60,000 nt of DNA from NCBI GenBank assembly GCA_949358305.1, contig OX442314.1, positions 56,307,369-56,367,368 of the forward strand, in the 5' to 3' direction. Positions 9,811 to 21,225 of this stretch are shown piece by piece. The notes beneath the pieces are model-generated. The model ran no database searches and was not told the origin of the DNA. It worked only from the letters and a program-made list of their open reading frames with translations. Numbering within the stretch: position 1 is the stretch's first letter; each line of letters begins with the position of its first letter. This DNA is from Strigamia acuminata. Lineage: Eukaryota; Arthropoda; Chilopoda; Geophilomorpha; Linotaeniidae. A program made the position numbers and the translations under genes.

Positions 9811-11640
9811 TTGGCGCTCGCCGGGTGTTTTAATGACTTTCCGGGATTTTTCCCGTCAAAGGCACTCAAAGCTGCCGCTGTGCAGCTTCTAGTCGATGAA
9901 AATCGACAGCTCGTGCGAGAGAGAGAACTCGACGAGCAAGCACGATGTGCTTTGCCATTCTTCCGAGAAGATGCGCTCCCGGCCGCAGCGGCCATCAATC
10001 CTCCGCCGCAAGACGAGGATTTGAGGGTGGGGCAACCCCCTCCGCCGGTTCCAGTCCGACCAATGTTCCGCGAGTCGAGCCGCGATCGAGAAGAGCGGCA
10101 GAGGCGATCGCGCCCATACACGACTGACGCACCGCCACCTCGCCCGCAGTCACGAAGAGGACGAACGCCAGAGTCTTTCTGTTCGTCGTCTTCACGAAGT
10201 TTCGAGTCGGATTCCACGATTAAGTCCGAGCGCAGTAGTCGAACCGCCTCCACCTACAAAGTGGATAATCCGGCTACTCCATACGCCATGCGACGTGTCG
10301 TCGGTGATTTATCCACCGACTATAGCGTGCCAGTCCCAGGCCACGCTAGCCGCCCACCAGCGGGAGCTCGCAGAATGCAGCTGAAGCCGTACTTCGATGA
10401 GTCCTTCGGGCCTCAATGGGTGTATTACGAGCAACAACCCATCAAAGCACAACAAGAAGTGCTTGGAACACTGGACGCCTACCAGAACGCCCAGATTTGC
10501 GAAATGCAAAAAGGTTGGCAACGAGTAGCCGCCCGATTGGAGAGCTCGGACATCGAGAATGTTGACGATCCCCGGTTAATTGAACTCCAACGTTTATTAA
10601 TTCCGGAGATGATCAGGGTGTTGTACCCTGGTGTCTTGCCAACAGTCGGGCAAGCGTTGGCGGCGCTCACTTATTTGTGGACGGCTCCAATGGGACTTTC
10701 TGAGAAGAAAGTCGAATTGTGGTACCACATCCGGCCACATCCGCCTACGATCCTGGCGGAACTGATTAAGCAGTTGGTCGCCCACTGCGAGACCGAGGAA
10801 GAAGCCGCAGTTCGGTTAAGAACCGAATGGTCAATCGCAAAGACCACGGCGCAGTTAGCTCGAGGCATATCGCTTCCTGTTACCTGTGCCACAGCAGCCG
10901 CATCCCTAGCTGCTTTCCAGGCGGCCCAAGAGGCGCCTGGATGCTCGTTTTGGCAAGAGAACCCGAGAAGTTCTCCAACTCCAGCCGGAGTTCAACGGGC
11001 AGTCGAACCCCGTCAGCTCCCTGGTGTAGGTCGAGCGCAGGGACGAGGCGTCATACCCCCGTTAACCTCCGCACCCGCGTTGGTTTTTGCTGGCTCGCCG
11101 AGCCACTTCGATGACGCCGTGACGGAAGACTCGCGTCCGCCGCCACCGCCGCCGCCACCAGCCAAGCCGGAGAAGACGGCGAAGCCGCTGAAGAAAGAAT
11201 CGGCTTTCAAAACATTGATGCGCCTGTATCCACACTTCTACCTGACGCCGGATACAAGAACACTGCTAAGCAACAATCACAAGTTGTCGAGGCAGGTGTT
11301 TATGTGGCTCGAAGACCACATTCGGGTGTTAAGCCCACCATCAGTGCTCCACGACCGGCTCCTGAGGGCACGATTGGCGCCAGAGGATCCAATTGAGTTT
11401 GCGGCGCTAGGATTTTTCAACCGAGCGAACTCGGCAAGAATCATCCAGGTTTGGCTTCATGTCAACCCTGGAATGGTCTCCGGACCAAACGCAGGTCGCG
11501 ACCTGTGTATCGTCAATGAGCGGTCCAATCCGAGGGACGACGCCACGGATATGATGCGCCCGTTGACGCCTGAGCGAACTCAGAACATGGACGAATCATA
11601 AATTGGTTCGTTCATTTTCTCTCCATGTAAGATTCGTCTT

Positions 11641-11651
11641 AAATGGGGGGA
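11641..11651 (+). promoter_or_regulatory. Gypsy-1 polypurine tract
   Basis: AAATGGGGGGA lies immediately upstream of a TG that starts LTR-like sequence, 39 bp after the ORF3 stop. Confidence 0.75.
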
Positions 11652-12527
11652 TGTGTGGTGATCTCAAAATATTTCACCAACTTAGAAGATAAAATTAATT
11701 GTCTTCTAATTAATTTGACTGTGGCACACGCCAAGTCAGATCATGTGATCGAGGGGAGAAATCCTCTCTAGGCACATATCACCCCAGGTTGTCCGGGGTG
11801 AAGACGGTTATTAGCCGTTATGGTGCAATATGGTGTAATAACCACTAGTTGCACCCATTTGAGCTAAGTGCGCAGGTTTTCTGCGCAATATTGAAGCGTG
11901 CTGGGCTCGCGCCTTGGCTCAAATCGGGACTCTGAAAAATACAACAACAACCTCAACATCACTGCTTTTGCTCCTGAAAGAAAAGTATTGATAGAGGACC
12001 GTTGTAACTCAGTTTCACCTGCTATCTTTGTGCAACAAACGCACAAAGCCAGCAATCCTGCTTGAATTAGCCGTCGCTAATTCCAGCAATCGAGAAGAGA
12101 AGTTTCCGTGTCGCGTGAACCATCGCCGTCGCAGTAGCGCGAACTGCTGCCACCGCCATCGGACGTGAACGGACGCCTGCCCGAACGTGAACCACCGCCC
12201 CGTGCCGTCGTACTTCGTGTGGAAGACTCACCGTGAACCATCATCCGAGGATCATCGTACGTGTGAGTGAAGACGAGGAAAATAGCGGAAGCCATTTTCC
12301 TAACAACTTTGGTTGTCAAGCGCATTCGCCGCGCTTTGTAGCTTGCAACAGTCGTTGCAAGCCCTTCCATTGTTCCCGCTCTTTTATTTCGCGACTTGTC
12401 GCATTCTGTGATATTTCTATCATATTTTAATATATATTGTAATTTAACGAATAAATAATTGTGTGATTTTTATTACCATAATAAATTGTGTCTTGATTTT
12501 CCTATTTAATAAACTTAACCCTAGACA
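11652..12527 (+). repeat. Gypsy-1 3' LTR
   Basis: Starts TGTGTGGTGATCTC right after the polypurine tract. A CpG-richer middle (12080-12260) is followed by an AT-rich part with AATAAA-type signals (for example 12449-12454). The 3' limit near CTAGACA (12521-12527) is a guess. Confidence 0.65.
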
Positions 12528-13195
12528 AGTTTAAGGCCGCCGATTGTAAGTCTTGAAAAGCATTCACCTGCGGTTTCAGGCTTATTAATTAGTAATTTGC
12601 CTGATATCAACCCGGATCGCAGCAGTTTGAAACTTGACAAAAACTTGTTTTGATTCCTGTTTGCACAATAAGGCATCACCATGGCGAACAAGGGTGGAGA
12701 ACAGCCAGATGTTAACCAGAGCTGTGCCTGTGTAACTCTGAGGCCTCCACAGGATGTTTGCCCCTTTATAGTCCACCCTTTTACCATGGGTACGAGAGTT
12801 CTTATTCCGATTGGTTGTGGGATTAGTGACTGGATGTGATGTCAGTAGGGTCACTACTCCTCAACCGTCAACTCCACCTGGTGGGGTGGGGTTGGACTGG
12901 GCCATGTGGGATCCGTGTTGCAGTGGCCGGGTATCGGTCACAAAACTCTGTTATGATAAATTAGTAAATGATTCCAAAATGGAAAAATATATAAATGTAA
13001 TAAATGTGGTAGAAGCAAATATCAAAGACGAAAAAGTATTTGTTACCATTATATTATTGCCACGTACTATTTGTAAAAAATAATATTCAGAGAACAAATT
13101 GTATTGTTTATTACTATTCCTGCTCAAAAATAAATAATCAGTTAATGATAAGTCTTTTTGAATTTTCATAACACTCAAAATATGACTTCAGAGTT
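12528..13195. other. Intergenic, no gene recognised
   Basis: Short overlapping frames only, none with splice context or family resemblance. Confidence 0.5.
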
Positions 13196-13472
13196 GTCAC
13201 GCCGATTGTTTTGGTCGCCATTTCAGCAGAGATAGAGAGAGAGTCGGATTGCGATCGTTGACCATACAGGCTAGAAGAACAACTCGTGGGTCGCTACAGG
13301 GCCCACCCACTTTTGGAAGGGCACTTCCGGGGCCCCCTTCCACTAATCAATGGCCCGCAGCTCCACCTGGTTGCGGAGGACCGTAACAGGCTGTGCAAGG
13401 AACACACGAGGCGCCAGAGCTGCACTAAGCCTCGTATTGCAGGTGAGTGATCAGCCTGCAGGGGCAGCTGGA
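13196..13472 (-). repeat. Truncated LTR related to Gypsy-2
   Basis: Shares long blocks with the Gypsy-2 LTR (compare 23240-23432), including GCAGCTCCACCTGGTTGCGG and GGGGCAGCTGG. Orientation follows Gypsy-2 (- strand). Confidence 0.7.
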
Positions 13473-13652
13473 CAAAAATGAATAGTGATTATCACAAACA
13501 ATGAGCATTTTGATGCATATTCGGTGACGTTATTGAAATAACAAAACGACTGGTCGCGCTGTGCCGTATGCTGAATCGCTTATTCCAAAGAGTGCACGTC
13601 GATTGTTACGACCGAACACAGTTCGAGCGGTTAACGTTGCAGCGAGTCAACG

Positions 13653-14190
13653 ATGTGGGACGAAAAAAGGCTTCAGCTGAACTTTAAATTTCCCGAACTA
13701 AAGAAGGAGGGTACGCAGTCCAAGAAGGCGAAGGCGAGGTACGTGATTTCGAACAGAATAGAGCCGAGGAATTAATTTATTCAACCAATTTTTTGTTCTA
13801 CAGTAAAACGAAATACATTTTGATAGGCCTGTGTGTGCTTTGTTGTTGTGTAGCCACACTTCCGATACTGCGTTGGACCCGAAGCCGTGGTGGCGAGTTG
13901 ACATGGCTATTGAGCATGTAATTGATAACGTGCTTTATGTGGGCAGAAAGGGTTACCGTGAGTTGAAACTTAAAATGTGCATGCACGTGTGTGCAGGTGA
14001 ATAATTCTGTGTTTGCAGTTGCGAAGGAAGATGATTTGGAAATTCGAGTTGGCTACGTTGACGATGGGCCGGGCGTACACGGGCGTCTCATCACGAACGG
14101 CTTGTGTGGTGAATTTAAAGGCGTCAAAAAAGAGACGGAGATTGAGCTTCCATTCAAATGTCCACCAATGCTGAGGGGTCGTTGCTTCAG
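13653..14190 (+). pseudogene. Type II membrane protein with fucolectin-like (F5/8 type C, FTP) domain, frameshifted
   Basis: Exon 1, 13653-13738, encodes a basic cytoplasmic segment (MWDEKRLQLNFKFPELKK) and ends at AG|GTACGT. Exon 2, from 13804 after TTCTACAG, first encodes a membrane helix (YILIGLCVLCCCVA). In another frame it then reads SHTSDTALDPKPWWRVDM, which is the tryptophan/arginine signature of FTP lectin domains. A 61-nt intron (13958-14018, GTGAGT...TTTGCAG) leads to exon 3 with DDLEIRVGYVDDG, NGLCGEF and LPFKCPPMLRGRCF, matching the order of the FTP motifs LEIRVG, CG and FxC. The frame change between the helix and the lectin part suggests a broken copy or a sequence error. It is followed at once by an inverted copy of its own 5' end. 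The family assignment is by motif memory only. Confidence 0.45.
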
Positions 14191-14303
14191 AAGATTCAAC
14201 GCAACACACACAGCCTTATCAAAGAGAATTTGGTTTTGCTGTCGAACAAAAAATTGGTTGAATTAATTAATTCCTCGGTTCTATTCTGTTCGAAATCGCG
14301 TAC

Positions 14304-14401
14304 CTCGCCTTCTCCGCCGCCGCCTTCTTCTTAGACCGCGTGCCCTCCTTCTTTGGTTCGGGAAACTTAAAGTTTAGCTTGAGTCTTTCTTCGTCCCACA
14401 T
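14304..14401 (-). pseudogene. Inverted second copy of the lectin-like exon 1
   Basis: Reads MWDEERLKLNFKFPEPKK on the - strand, ending at the same phase-2 AG|GTACGC donor as the + strand copy, with three extra codons in the Lys/Ala run. Its next exon (from the TTCGACAG acceptor) is disabled by an early stop, and no lectin exon follows, so it is a partial duplicate. Confidence 0.55.
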
Positions 14402-14540
14402 CGTTGACTCGCTGCAATGTTAACCGCTCGAACTGTGTATCAGAAGATTAAGGTGTACCCTTTTTGTAATAGTTAGGCTCTCAGTGTTTGTTAAGTAAAT
14501 GTTCCGACTCTGTATGCAATTACGATGGTGTGATGTTATA

Positions 14541-14606
14541 TTTTACACAAATAATTATTTTTTCTCATTCGTAAACGAATGAGAAAAAATAATTGTTTGT
14601 GTAAAA
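14541..14606. repeat. Near-perfect 31-bp palindrome
   Basis: Arms 14541-14571 and 14576-14606 are reverse complements with one mismatch and a 4-nt loop. They begin TTTTACACAA. It could be a hairpin-forming relic of a transposon end. Confidence 0.85.
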
Positions 14607-15869
14607 TGTTGTTTTCTTTGCAAATAAGTGGTTTGGTTATTAAAAATGCAATTTTTTGTTTCCGCATGATGAATTGAATTGTTTATTTCTTTTATTTTTA
14701 TTTCTCCAGTATTACAATTACAAAGCAACGAACTAATCGGCCCCACTAGACGCCAAATCTCAGTAATGTTCCACGCCATTTTTGTTAAAATGAGTTCTGG
14801 CTTGGTTTTCCATCGGACACACATTGAACGACCGGTACTTGACCGTGTCCTCCCAAACCAAAACGCAGCTATTTTGTAATACTGGTCAACGTATTTAAGA
14901 AAAAAAAATTAAAAACGTGCATAATGATTGGCGAGTGTGTTGAAAGTGAGGCGTCAGCTGGAGTATTTTAATGGGGGTCATCAGTCCGAAGGTATTTGGT
15001 GTCATGGAGTCGATGAGCCTTTAGATGAAGAGATGTTTCCATCTTCGGGGATATTTTTATTTTTGGAATGTGTAATGTTTGTGTCTTGTCTAATATATCC
15101 AATTCTAATTCTACTATAAGTGTAAACGTGCAGACATCATTCAAGTATGAATTTGTATTTGCCGCGAGATTTCTAAAGAGATTTGTTCTGTCTAGAATAG
15201 AACCTTGCTTTTCGACCGTAAACCCCGTAGCCACAACCATTTTGAGTCGAGACACGGAAACGTTTGTTCGTTCAACTGACGACGCGAAGGCGATGAATTT
15301 ACTTGAATTGAACTTCAAATGCGGTTATTTCTTACAGCAATTGACCTAAGTTTTACAATTTTTGACATTTTTATTGAAATTCATGTATAATGTTTGTTTT
15401 TTAGGCTCGGTTTGATATCTGCATGTCAGAATTTTTCTCCCCATCCCGTGTGACTATGCCGAGTGAACTTAAAATTGTTCCGAGTGAAACGTAGTAAAAT
15501 AGAATTAGACGTATTTAAAGTAAGAATTCTTTTTTGTAAATGATTGCTTCGTTTGTGGGGGTGTACAATCCAACTCTCTACCTCAGCGTGGTCACCCCTG
15601 GATAAACTGATGACCTGGAATGTCTCAGTGGAACCAGAAGAGAGCTCTGGTCATATATTTCCTTTGCTTTTCACATTTCTTCAGTTTGATATTTTTGTAT
15701 TGTAAGACTGCATTCCCATATGAATGTGGCAGTTACATTTCTTGCTATTGTGAGACCCCATTCCTTCATGAATGTGGCATTTGCATTGATAATTGAAACA
15801 AGATCTCTTTCCACTTGGTTAAGCACCACTCAATAAAATGGGTGCATCCATTTCTGCAATTTAGATTGG
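14607..15869. other. Intergenic, no gene recognised
   Basis: Only short frames without coding character. Confidence 0.45.
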
Positions 15870-16840
15870 TCAACTGCCAATAAATTTAACAAATTGTCTC
15901 GTTTCCATACTTGCAATTTTTAAGTATTGTTTGTTACAACTGTATTGTCCGAAAGTGTATGCGTCGCTGAAACGTCTTGTCAATTTTGCGACTGAAACGC
16001 ATGAGAACGTTAAGCAGAATATTGTTCTTAACTTGTGTGAAGCTCTTCGTAGAATCTGGATTGCGTCTGTGTTGTCATTATAGATGATCTTGTTTTTATT
16101 ATCAGATGTATTATCGCATAATTCCAATAATAAATATTCGGTCCCAATCAGGCCTTGTAAAGCATAGCCAATTGCATTCAACTCAGTCTTTGTCACTGAG
16201 AGTGCCACAGTGCGCTGTTTGACACTACATACTTCTCTAAAAGTTTCTTGACGTATTTACGTTGGCTTAAGTATGTCCTCTCTGGTCGTTGTTCAATCTT
16301 AAGTCCAAGGATGAACGCTGCTAATTCATCCAAGTTCACCAACTCTATGTTCTTTGACAATTTGTCCAAAATAGATTTCTTAAATTCCGGTGTTTGAGGC
16401 TAAGGTGACTATGTCGTCGACATATATTCCAAAATAAAGAAAATCTGCTCCAATTATAAATAAATAATGACTACGCACACACAAAACCTGGTCAAAAACT
16501 GCATGCTTATTCGTTCGCGCTCAAATTCTATTTTGTCAACAGCTCGCGAAACAAAATCGGGTATAATTCAGGCCACCTCCCCAAATTTTGAATTTAGGGG
16601 TAAGAGAATCTGTGGGTAAACTTGAAGTTGTAAATTTGTTCTAGTATATTTCAATCCGTATATTTCTAGTTTCCTTTAAATAGCGTAACACACGCTTGGC
16701 TGCTATCCAGTGTGTCTGATGGTGGTGTAGCAGCAAAAGTACAAAAGACCTTCTGGTCTGTTGTGCATTTCTTGTGCTGCGTAACATCTGTATTTTGATG
16801 GTCGCGGTTGGTTGGTTACTGCCCACAGATACATTGATAT
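15870..16840 (-). pseudogene. Decayed Copia RT/RNase H fragments
   Basis: On the - strand, 16208-15870 reads VALSVTKTELNAIGYALQG and YNDNTDAIQI, the Copia RNase H pattern. 16440-16240 contains YVDDIV followed, across frameshifts, by GLKIEQRPERTYLSQRKYVKK, the end of RT. 16826-16641 reads THWIAAKRVLRYLKETRNI, which in an intact element lies between those two. Here it lies upstream of both, so the relic is rearranged or made of two copies. Stops and frameshifts are frequent. Confidence 0.8.
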
Positions 16841-18068
16841 CGCGGAAGCGGTTTCGTATTCGTGAATTAACCTGTTAGAAATAAAAAAAATTTTAAATAT
16901 AACTTAAAAAAATAAAAAAAAACAACACTTACATTAAGCCGCCCTGCACAGCAGCAACTAATGATATTTCCAACGAAAAAAATTACCACAAGCATCCACG
17001 ACGGCATGGGGTTTAAGTTTCCATCACTGACACTAGCGTTTGCAAAACCGATATAATTGTGAGAAGTGTTTGTAACATTGACTGAAACCAGTTATGAATT
17101 TTTGAAAACTTCAGCCTGGTTCCGTTGCATTCGGAATTTGCTGCGAATGAGCTGTGTTTAAGTCGCCGTCAAATGTGGACATCGGGCAATTAAAGGAATC
17201 AGGTCTCGCTGTGACTCAAATTTTATATTCGACAGTATCATACTCACGGTTGGTATGAATGTGGGTAAAATAATGATAATGTGCAATATAATTGTTCACA
17301 CAGGGGGTGAAGTATGTCTACAGGCATATGAATACTAAAATATCGGCTTATAAGCGGCACAATAGGGTTATGAGGTGTGTGTGCACTTTTTAGGGCGCAA
17401 AATAAACGTTGACATTCTCTAACTAAAATCTAGGAGATAAGTCTCGGTCGATGGTAGAGAGAGAAGTGAGTATTGTTAAAATGGATGGAATCAAGTCACC
17501 TTGATCACGTGGTGATTGGCCTAATCAACCTGGACCGGGAGTGAAGGTAGAAAGAAAGTTTCTAATGTTGGAAATAATAGGATGCGCAACACTTGATTTG
17601 TGCATACACTTAGAACGATTAGTCATCAAAATAAAAAGAAGATAAAATAAAGGAAAAGAGAAAAAATAAGATGGGTCAAACTAAATAAAAAAAATAGGGT
17701 ACGTAACAATCATCTTTTTAGGAATGTTAAATTTGACAGGTGCGGTCAGTAGCCATCTAATTTTTGCATCAGCAAAGTGTTTGCTGTTAATCTGTCGAGT
17801 GATGGAGAATAGCGCATCAGCACTGGGACCGGGAATAAAATTCATGACGAATGTGCTTGTACCTATTCATTGCACTTGTCAACAGGAACAGATGATTATC
17901 TAAGGTGCAAGTATTTTTAAGTTTGAATAGTTCAGTATCGAAATATCCTTTCCCACCCCATGTAATGTGTACAAAAGGTGAATTGGATTCTTCTGTCTCC
18001 TTACATATGCGGTGATCCGGGTTTTACTAATTAATATTCTGTAGGAATACTAAATAATCACCATTGAG
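16841..18068. other. Intergenic, no gene recognised
   Basis: No frame, repeat or RNA gene that I could support. Confidence 0.45.
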
Positions 18069-18718
18069 ATGTCACAAGGGACTTCTCTTCAATGGCCAAG
18101 ATTGTCTAGGGGAAATGATTTTAACACACAAAATAATAACAAATCGATGTTGTTCAGGAAAGTTGCGCAGATCTCTAAAATGCAAAGATCAAACACAACT
18201 GTCTCTGGGTCGTGTGCAAAATGTCTGTTAGGCATGCGCGAAGGGCGGGAGACTCTTCCGCCAATTCGCGCCCAGCTGCAGCATCAAAAAGATGCGCCCT
18301 GCAGCGGGATTGGTCGAGTTTGTTGCTAAGTCAAAACTTAGCTGGCAATATTTGTTGTTATTTTGTGTCACCTGGTCCAATGTATTTGAAATCTCGTATG
18401 AGGGTCTCCCACCGCCAGGGGGAGTTGTATGTATGACTGACCAATCACGTGACTTCCGGTCACTTTGTGTATCGTGTCAGCAGCGTGTGGTTCGGGTTCA
18501 ATGTGTGTACGCGAATAAAACGAACTTTATCTCCAACAATCAATGCCAATTTTTAAACAATTTAAACATTTTAAACAATTTTTAAACAATTTTTAAACAA
18601 TTGGAAAACGTTTCATTCCAACTCAAAGTGGAATAAAACAGAAAATAATATCTGATTTTATTATATCTCTTGGAAATATGGTGCTCACTCAAATGTGTAC
18701 ATTTGGGGTCACCACACA
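18069..18718 (-). repeat. Possible LTR relic
   Basis: On the - strand it starts TGTGTGGTGACCCC and contains CCCCTAGACAATC near the far end, a motif shared with the other LTRs here. A GC-rich block at 18230-18310 and an AT-rich tail recall LTR structure. Neither target duplication nor a partner LTR was found. Confidence 0.25.
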
Positions 18719-19383
18719 TGTAGATGGGATTATTCGTTTAACAGACATTGATTTGTCAGTTTGGTGTGTTATGACAGTGTACTGCTTAAAAATAGATTGA
18801 AAATTCGTTTTGCACCATTTTCACAACCAGAGATGATTTCTACGATGGCTTGCAATTTCGCCAAATTCGGTTATAATTTGCGCCCAGAGACAGTCTTTCC
18901 GATCAACAGCAGTACAATGCAATGCAGATATATCTTACTTGTAAGTTATTGATAGATATAAATCTAGCAATTTCGCCCGATCAAATCTTTTCTATGTTAT
19001 GGGTGCTAATTTTGAATAAAATACACTGGAAAATAAATAAATAATATCACAATCAGTGTAAATGAATGCGAAGCACTGAAATACTTTATAAGAATAAACA
19101 CAACACATGTCTAAATCAATGGAGTTATTGATTAGAAAGAAAAAAAGCGTACTGAAAGTCACAAATTAGTTTATAAATGTCAAAGTTCAGGTAAAGAGTC
19201 GCAATCTAGAACTAAAATTCTTTTGCAAAAAGAATGTCTGAATGCTACGACTTCGGTGAAAAGGACCTGAATCGCTCGCTGCGACGCCGTCTGGTCACTA
19301 TCACTAGAAGTTGAAATGGCACAAACTAAAACACAAAAATTATGTCAATGCCTTGCTGGAACATAGTCGAGTTATAGAGTATC
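18719..19383. other. Intergenic, no gene recognised
   Basis: No feature seen apart from short AT runs. Confidence 0.4.
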
Positions 19384-19660
19384 AGCAAAAAGGACACTTA
19401 AAAATTAAAGTATAAAATAATAAAATTAAAATCTAAAATTAAAGTATAATATAAAATTAAAGGATAATATTATAAAATTAAAGTATAATATTATAAAATT
19501 AAAATATAATATTATAAAATTAAAATATAATATTATAAAATTAAAATATAGTATTATAAAATTAAAATATATTGTAAAGTTAAAAAATAAAATTAAAGTA
19601 TCGGTATTATATAAAATTAAAATATAAAATTAAAGGATAAAATTATAAAATTTTAATTAT
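19384..19660. repeat. AT-rich minisatellite
   Basis: Imperfect tandem copies of a TATAAAATTAAA(A/G)TATAAT-like unit. Same family of words as the arrays at 38945, 43133 and 43946. Confidence 0.8.
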
Positions 19661-19910
19661 ACATAAATATCTAATTCTCTAAAAACACAACGGGCAATTT
19701 GTGTACGGAATCCAAAGTCATCATGTTTTAGGGGTAATGCTCTATTTGCAGCTATAATTCCGAAACACATATTACATTTAAAAATATAAAAAAAATAATT
19801 AAAGTATAAATAAATAAAATGGGGATATATTATTAAGGTGCACAGCGTTACTTTCCCTGAATTTTTCACTAAATTAGTATTGAAATTCCCACTCATTACT
19901 TTTCGAAATA

Positions 19911-20455
19911 TGTGACTGGTATGGTCTTTGCCACGGCAGCCTGCGGATACTCGCATAAATTAGAAAAGGAACGTCAGATTTGGGTTGTTACCCTTTAATC
20001 CGTTGTCTAGGGGTTGGAGACTCCTGTCTACCCACGTGTTGGCAGTGCAGGGAAGGCACGTTACACCAGCAACCGACTCGTCGTATACAGGCAGGGAACC
20101 CCATATATGACTTGGCCGGTCAAACATATACATTCAGTCGTTCTCACTTGTACGGCCCATGCAACCACTCATGGAGGCTGGAGTGGATTCATCATCACAC
20201 TACTGAGCGTCGCAGTGGTGAATGGAGAGGAGAGCAGAGTCAGCACAGGGCACGACTGATCTTGCTGGCTTCAGGACCTTAGTTCACACACCTGTCTTCG
20301 TTGAGACCCAGCGCTTTTCTCTCCACTCCCCACACCACTCAGCTCTTTCCTTCCCTGTACTGGGTCATGCCACTCTGCAAGGATGGATGACCTTAGGGCC
20401 ATTGGGTGATGTGTGCTACTGACGCAGGTCACCCTTTGGTGGCCAAGCGGTCACA
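19911..20455 (-). repeat. Solo LTR, Gypsy-2-related family
   Basis: 545 bp from TGTGACTGGT to GCGGTCACA. Nearly co-linear with 48293-48827. On the - strand it holds CCCCTAGACAACGG just before a polyadenylation-type ATTAAA. No internal region and no clear target duplication. Confidence 0.7.
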
Positions 20456-21096
20456 ACATGGCATTGTTTCATTGGTTGCTTGACAAAACCTGTAATACAG
20501 TAACTCCGTTTCTAAGGTGATGTGCCCAGCCCAACCTGCTTGATGTAATTTATGTATGACTTTCTTGAGTTGGCACACTTTATCCCGCCCGAAATCTGTT
20601 TTCGTCCGGCAGTTCCATGAATACCGTTTATTCAAGTGGGACATTAAGGTAGGTCGTTTCCACATCAAAGTGTCATACTCTCAAATGATTCCACACAGTC
20701 AGTGCCGTGAAAATCTGAACAGTAGCACTACAGGGAAATATAACTCATCATACGCAGAGAACAAATACACAATTTGGGATAGATATTATCTTTATTGTGA
20801 TTTAGGGATTGCTTGTTTACCCTGTTAGCACCAAGGTTGCTAGGTTGCCTTTCATTGACCATGTGGTCGGAATAATGTTTGCCCTGCCGTGCATTGCAGC
20901 ATTGGTCGCTTCAAGTCCCTGCTGACTTGAGGACATGTGGAACAACGATGTTTTTTTTTCTAACCTATCACGATGTCATATCATCTCTCCTCTTATCCTT
21001 TTTAATCTTCTTTTTTCCGAATTCCAATCGGTGTGTCATCGAGTTGTTATCAGGCAATGGTTGCTGATGTTTTGTCTTCAATTGGGTGTCCATTGG
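20456..21096. other. Intergenic with a dispersed repeat
   Basis: No gene. About 21003-21090 reappears near 37478-37550 with mismatches (shared words CCGAATTCCAATCGG and GATGTTTTGTCTTCAATT). Confidence 0.5.
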
Positions 21097-21225
21097 AATA
21101 ATCTCTTTGGGGGACCCTTGGAAAATCTCCTTGGGGGAACCTTGGAAAATTCTCCTTGGGGGACCCTTGGAGAATCCCCTTTGGGGAGCCTTGGAAAATT
21201 TACTTGGGGGACCCTTGGAAAAATC
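21097..21225. repeat. 24-25-bp minisatellite, about five copies
   Basis: Unit close to CTTGGGGGACCCTTGGAAAAT. The 24-bp period preserves frame, so both strands stay open through it, but no gene start or splice context supports coding. Confidence 0.85.

Larger units (their letters stand above)
2158..11601 (+). pseudogene. Gypsy-1 ORF3, spliced, non-envelope, split by Copia-1
   Basis: Exon 1 is 2158-2247 (30 codons starting MADDEVQLH, ending at CGG|GTAAAT). Exon 2 starts at 2515 after ATAG, where the frame opens immediately; both junctions are phase 0. Exon 2 runs to 2990, is cut by Copia-1, and resumes at 9816 in the same frame, ending at 11601. Without the insertion the frame would be continuous and about 783 aa; with it, translation stops at 3024 in the LTR. 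The protein has an Arg-rich N-terminal third, Pro/Ser-rich linkers, a long helical middle and a PPPPPPPP stretch before a conserved-looking C-terminal part near 11190-11500. I see no signal peptide, membrane segment, zinc knuckle or protease motif, so it is neither env nor an ordinary gag. Its family is unknown to me. Its position directly before the polypurine tract shows it belongs to the element. Confidence 0.7.
1..12527 (+). mobile_element. Gypsy-1: Ty3/Gypsy LTR retrotransposon, 5' part outside window
   Basis: Seen in order on the + strand: the C-terminal part of pol with integrase, a spliced third ORF, a polypurine tract and a 3' LTR. Gag, protease, RT and the 5' LTR would lie to the left of the window. 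The element has been split by Copia-1 (2991-9810). The 3' end at 12527 is the best CA dinucleotide I could place, and is uncertain without the 5' LTR to compare. Confidence 0.85.
13617..14438. repeat. Inverted repeat around the lectin-like gene
   Basis: Arm 13617-13845 is repeated in reverse complement at about 14199-14438, with clear divergence. The arms contain exon 1, intron 1 and the start of exon 2 of the lectin-like gene; the lectin exons lie in the spacer. Confidence 0.8.

Noticed and set aside
2158-11601. Gypsy-1 ORF3 as an envelope gene or as a gag
   Set aside because: No signal peptide or membrane segment for env, no zinc knuckle or recognised gag core. It also lies after pol.
20006-20040. 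Possible tRNA-derived SINE promoter (TTGTCTAGGGGTTGG)
   Set aside because: The same block sits inside solo LTRs at a fixed place beside the polyadenylation signal on the other strand.
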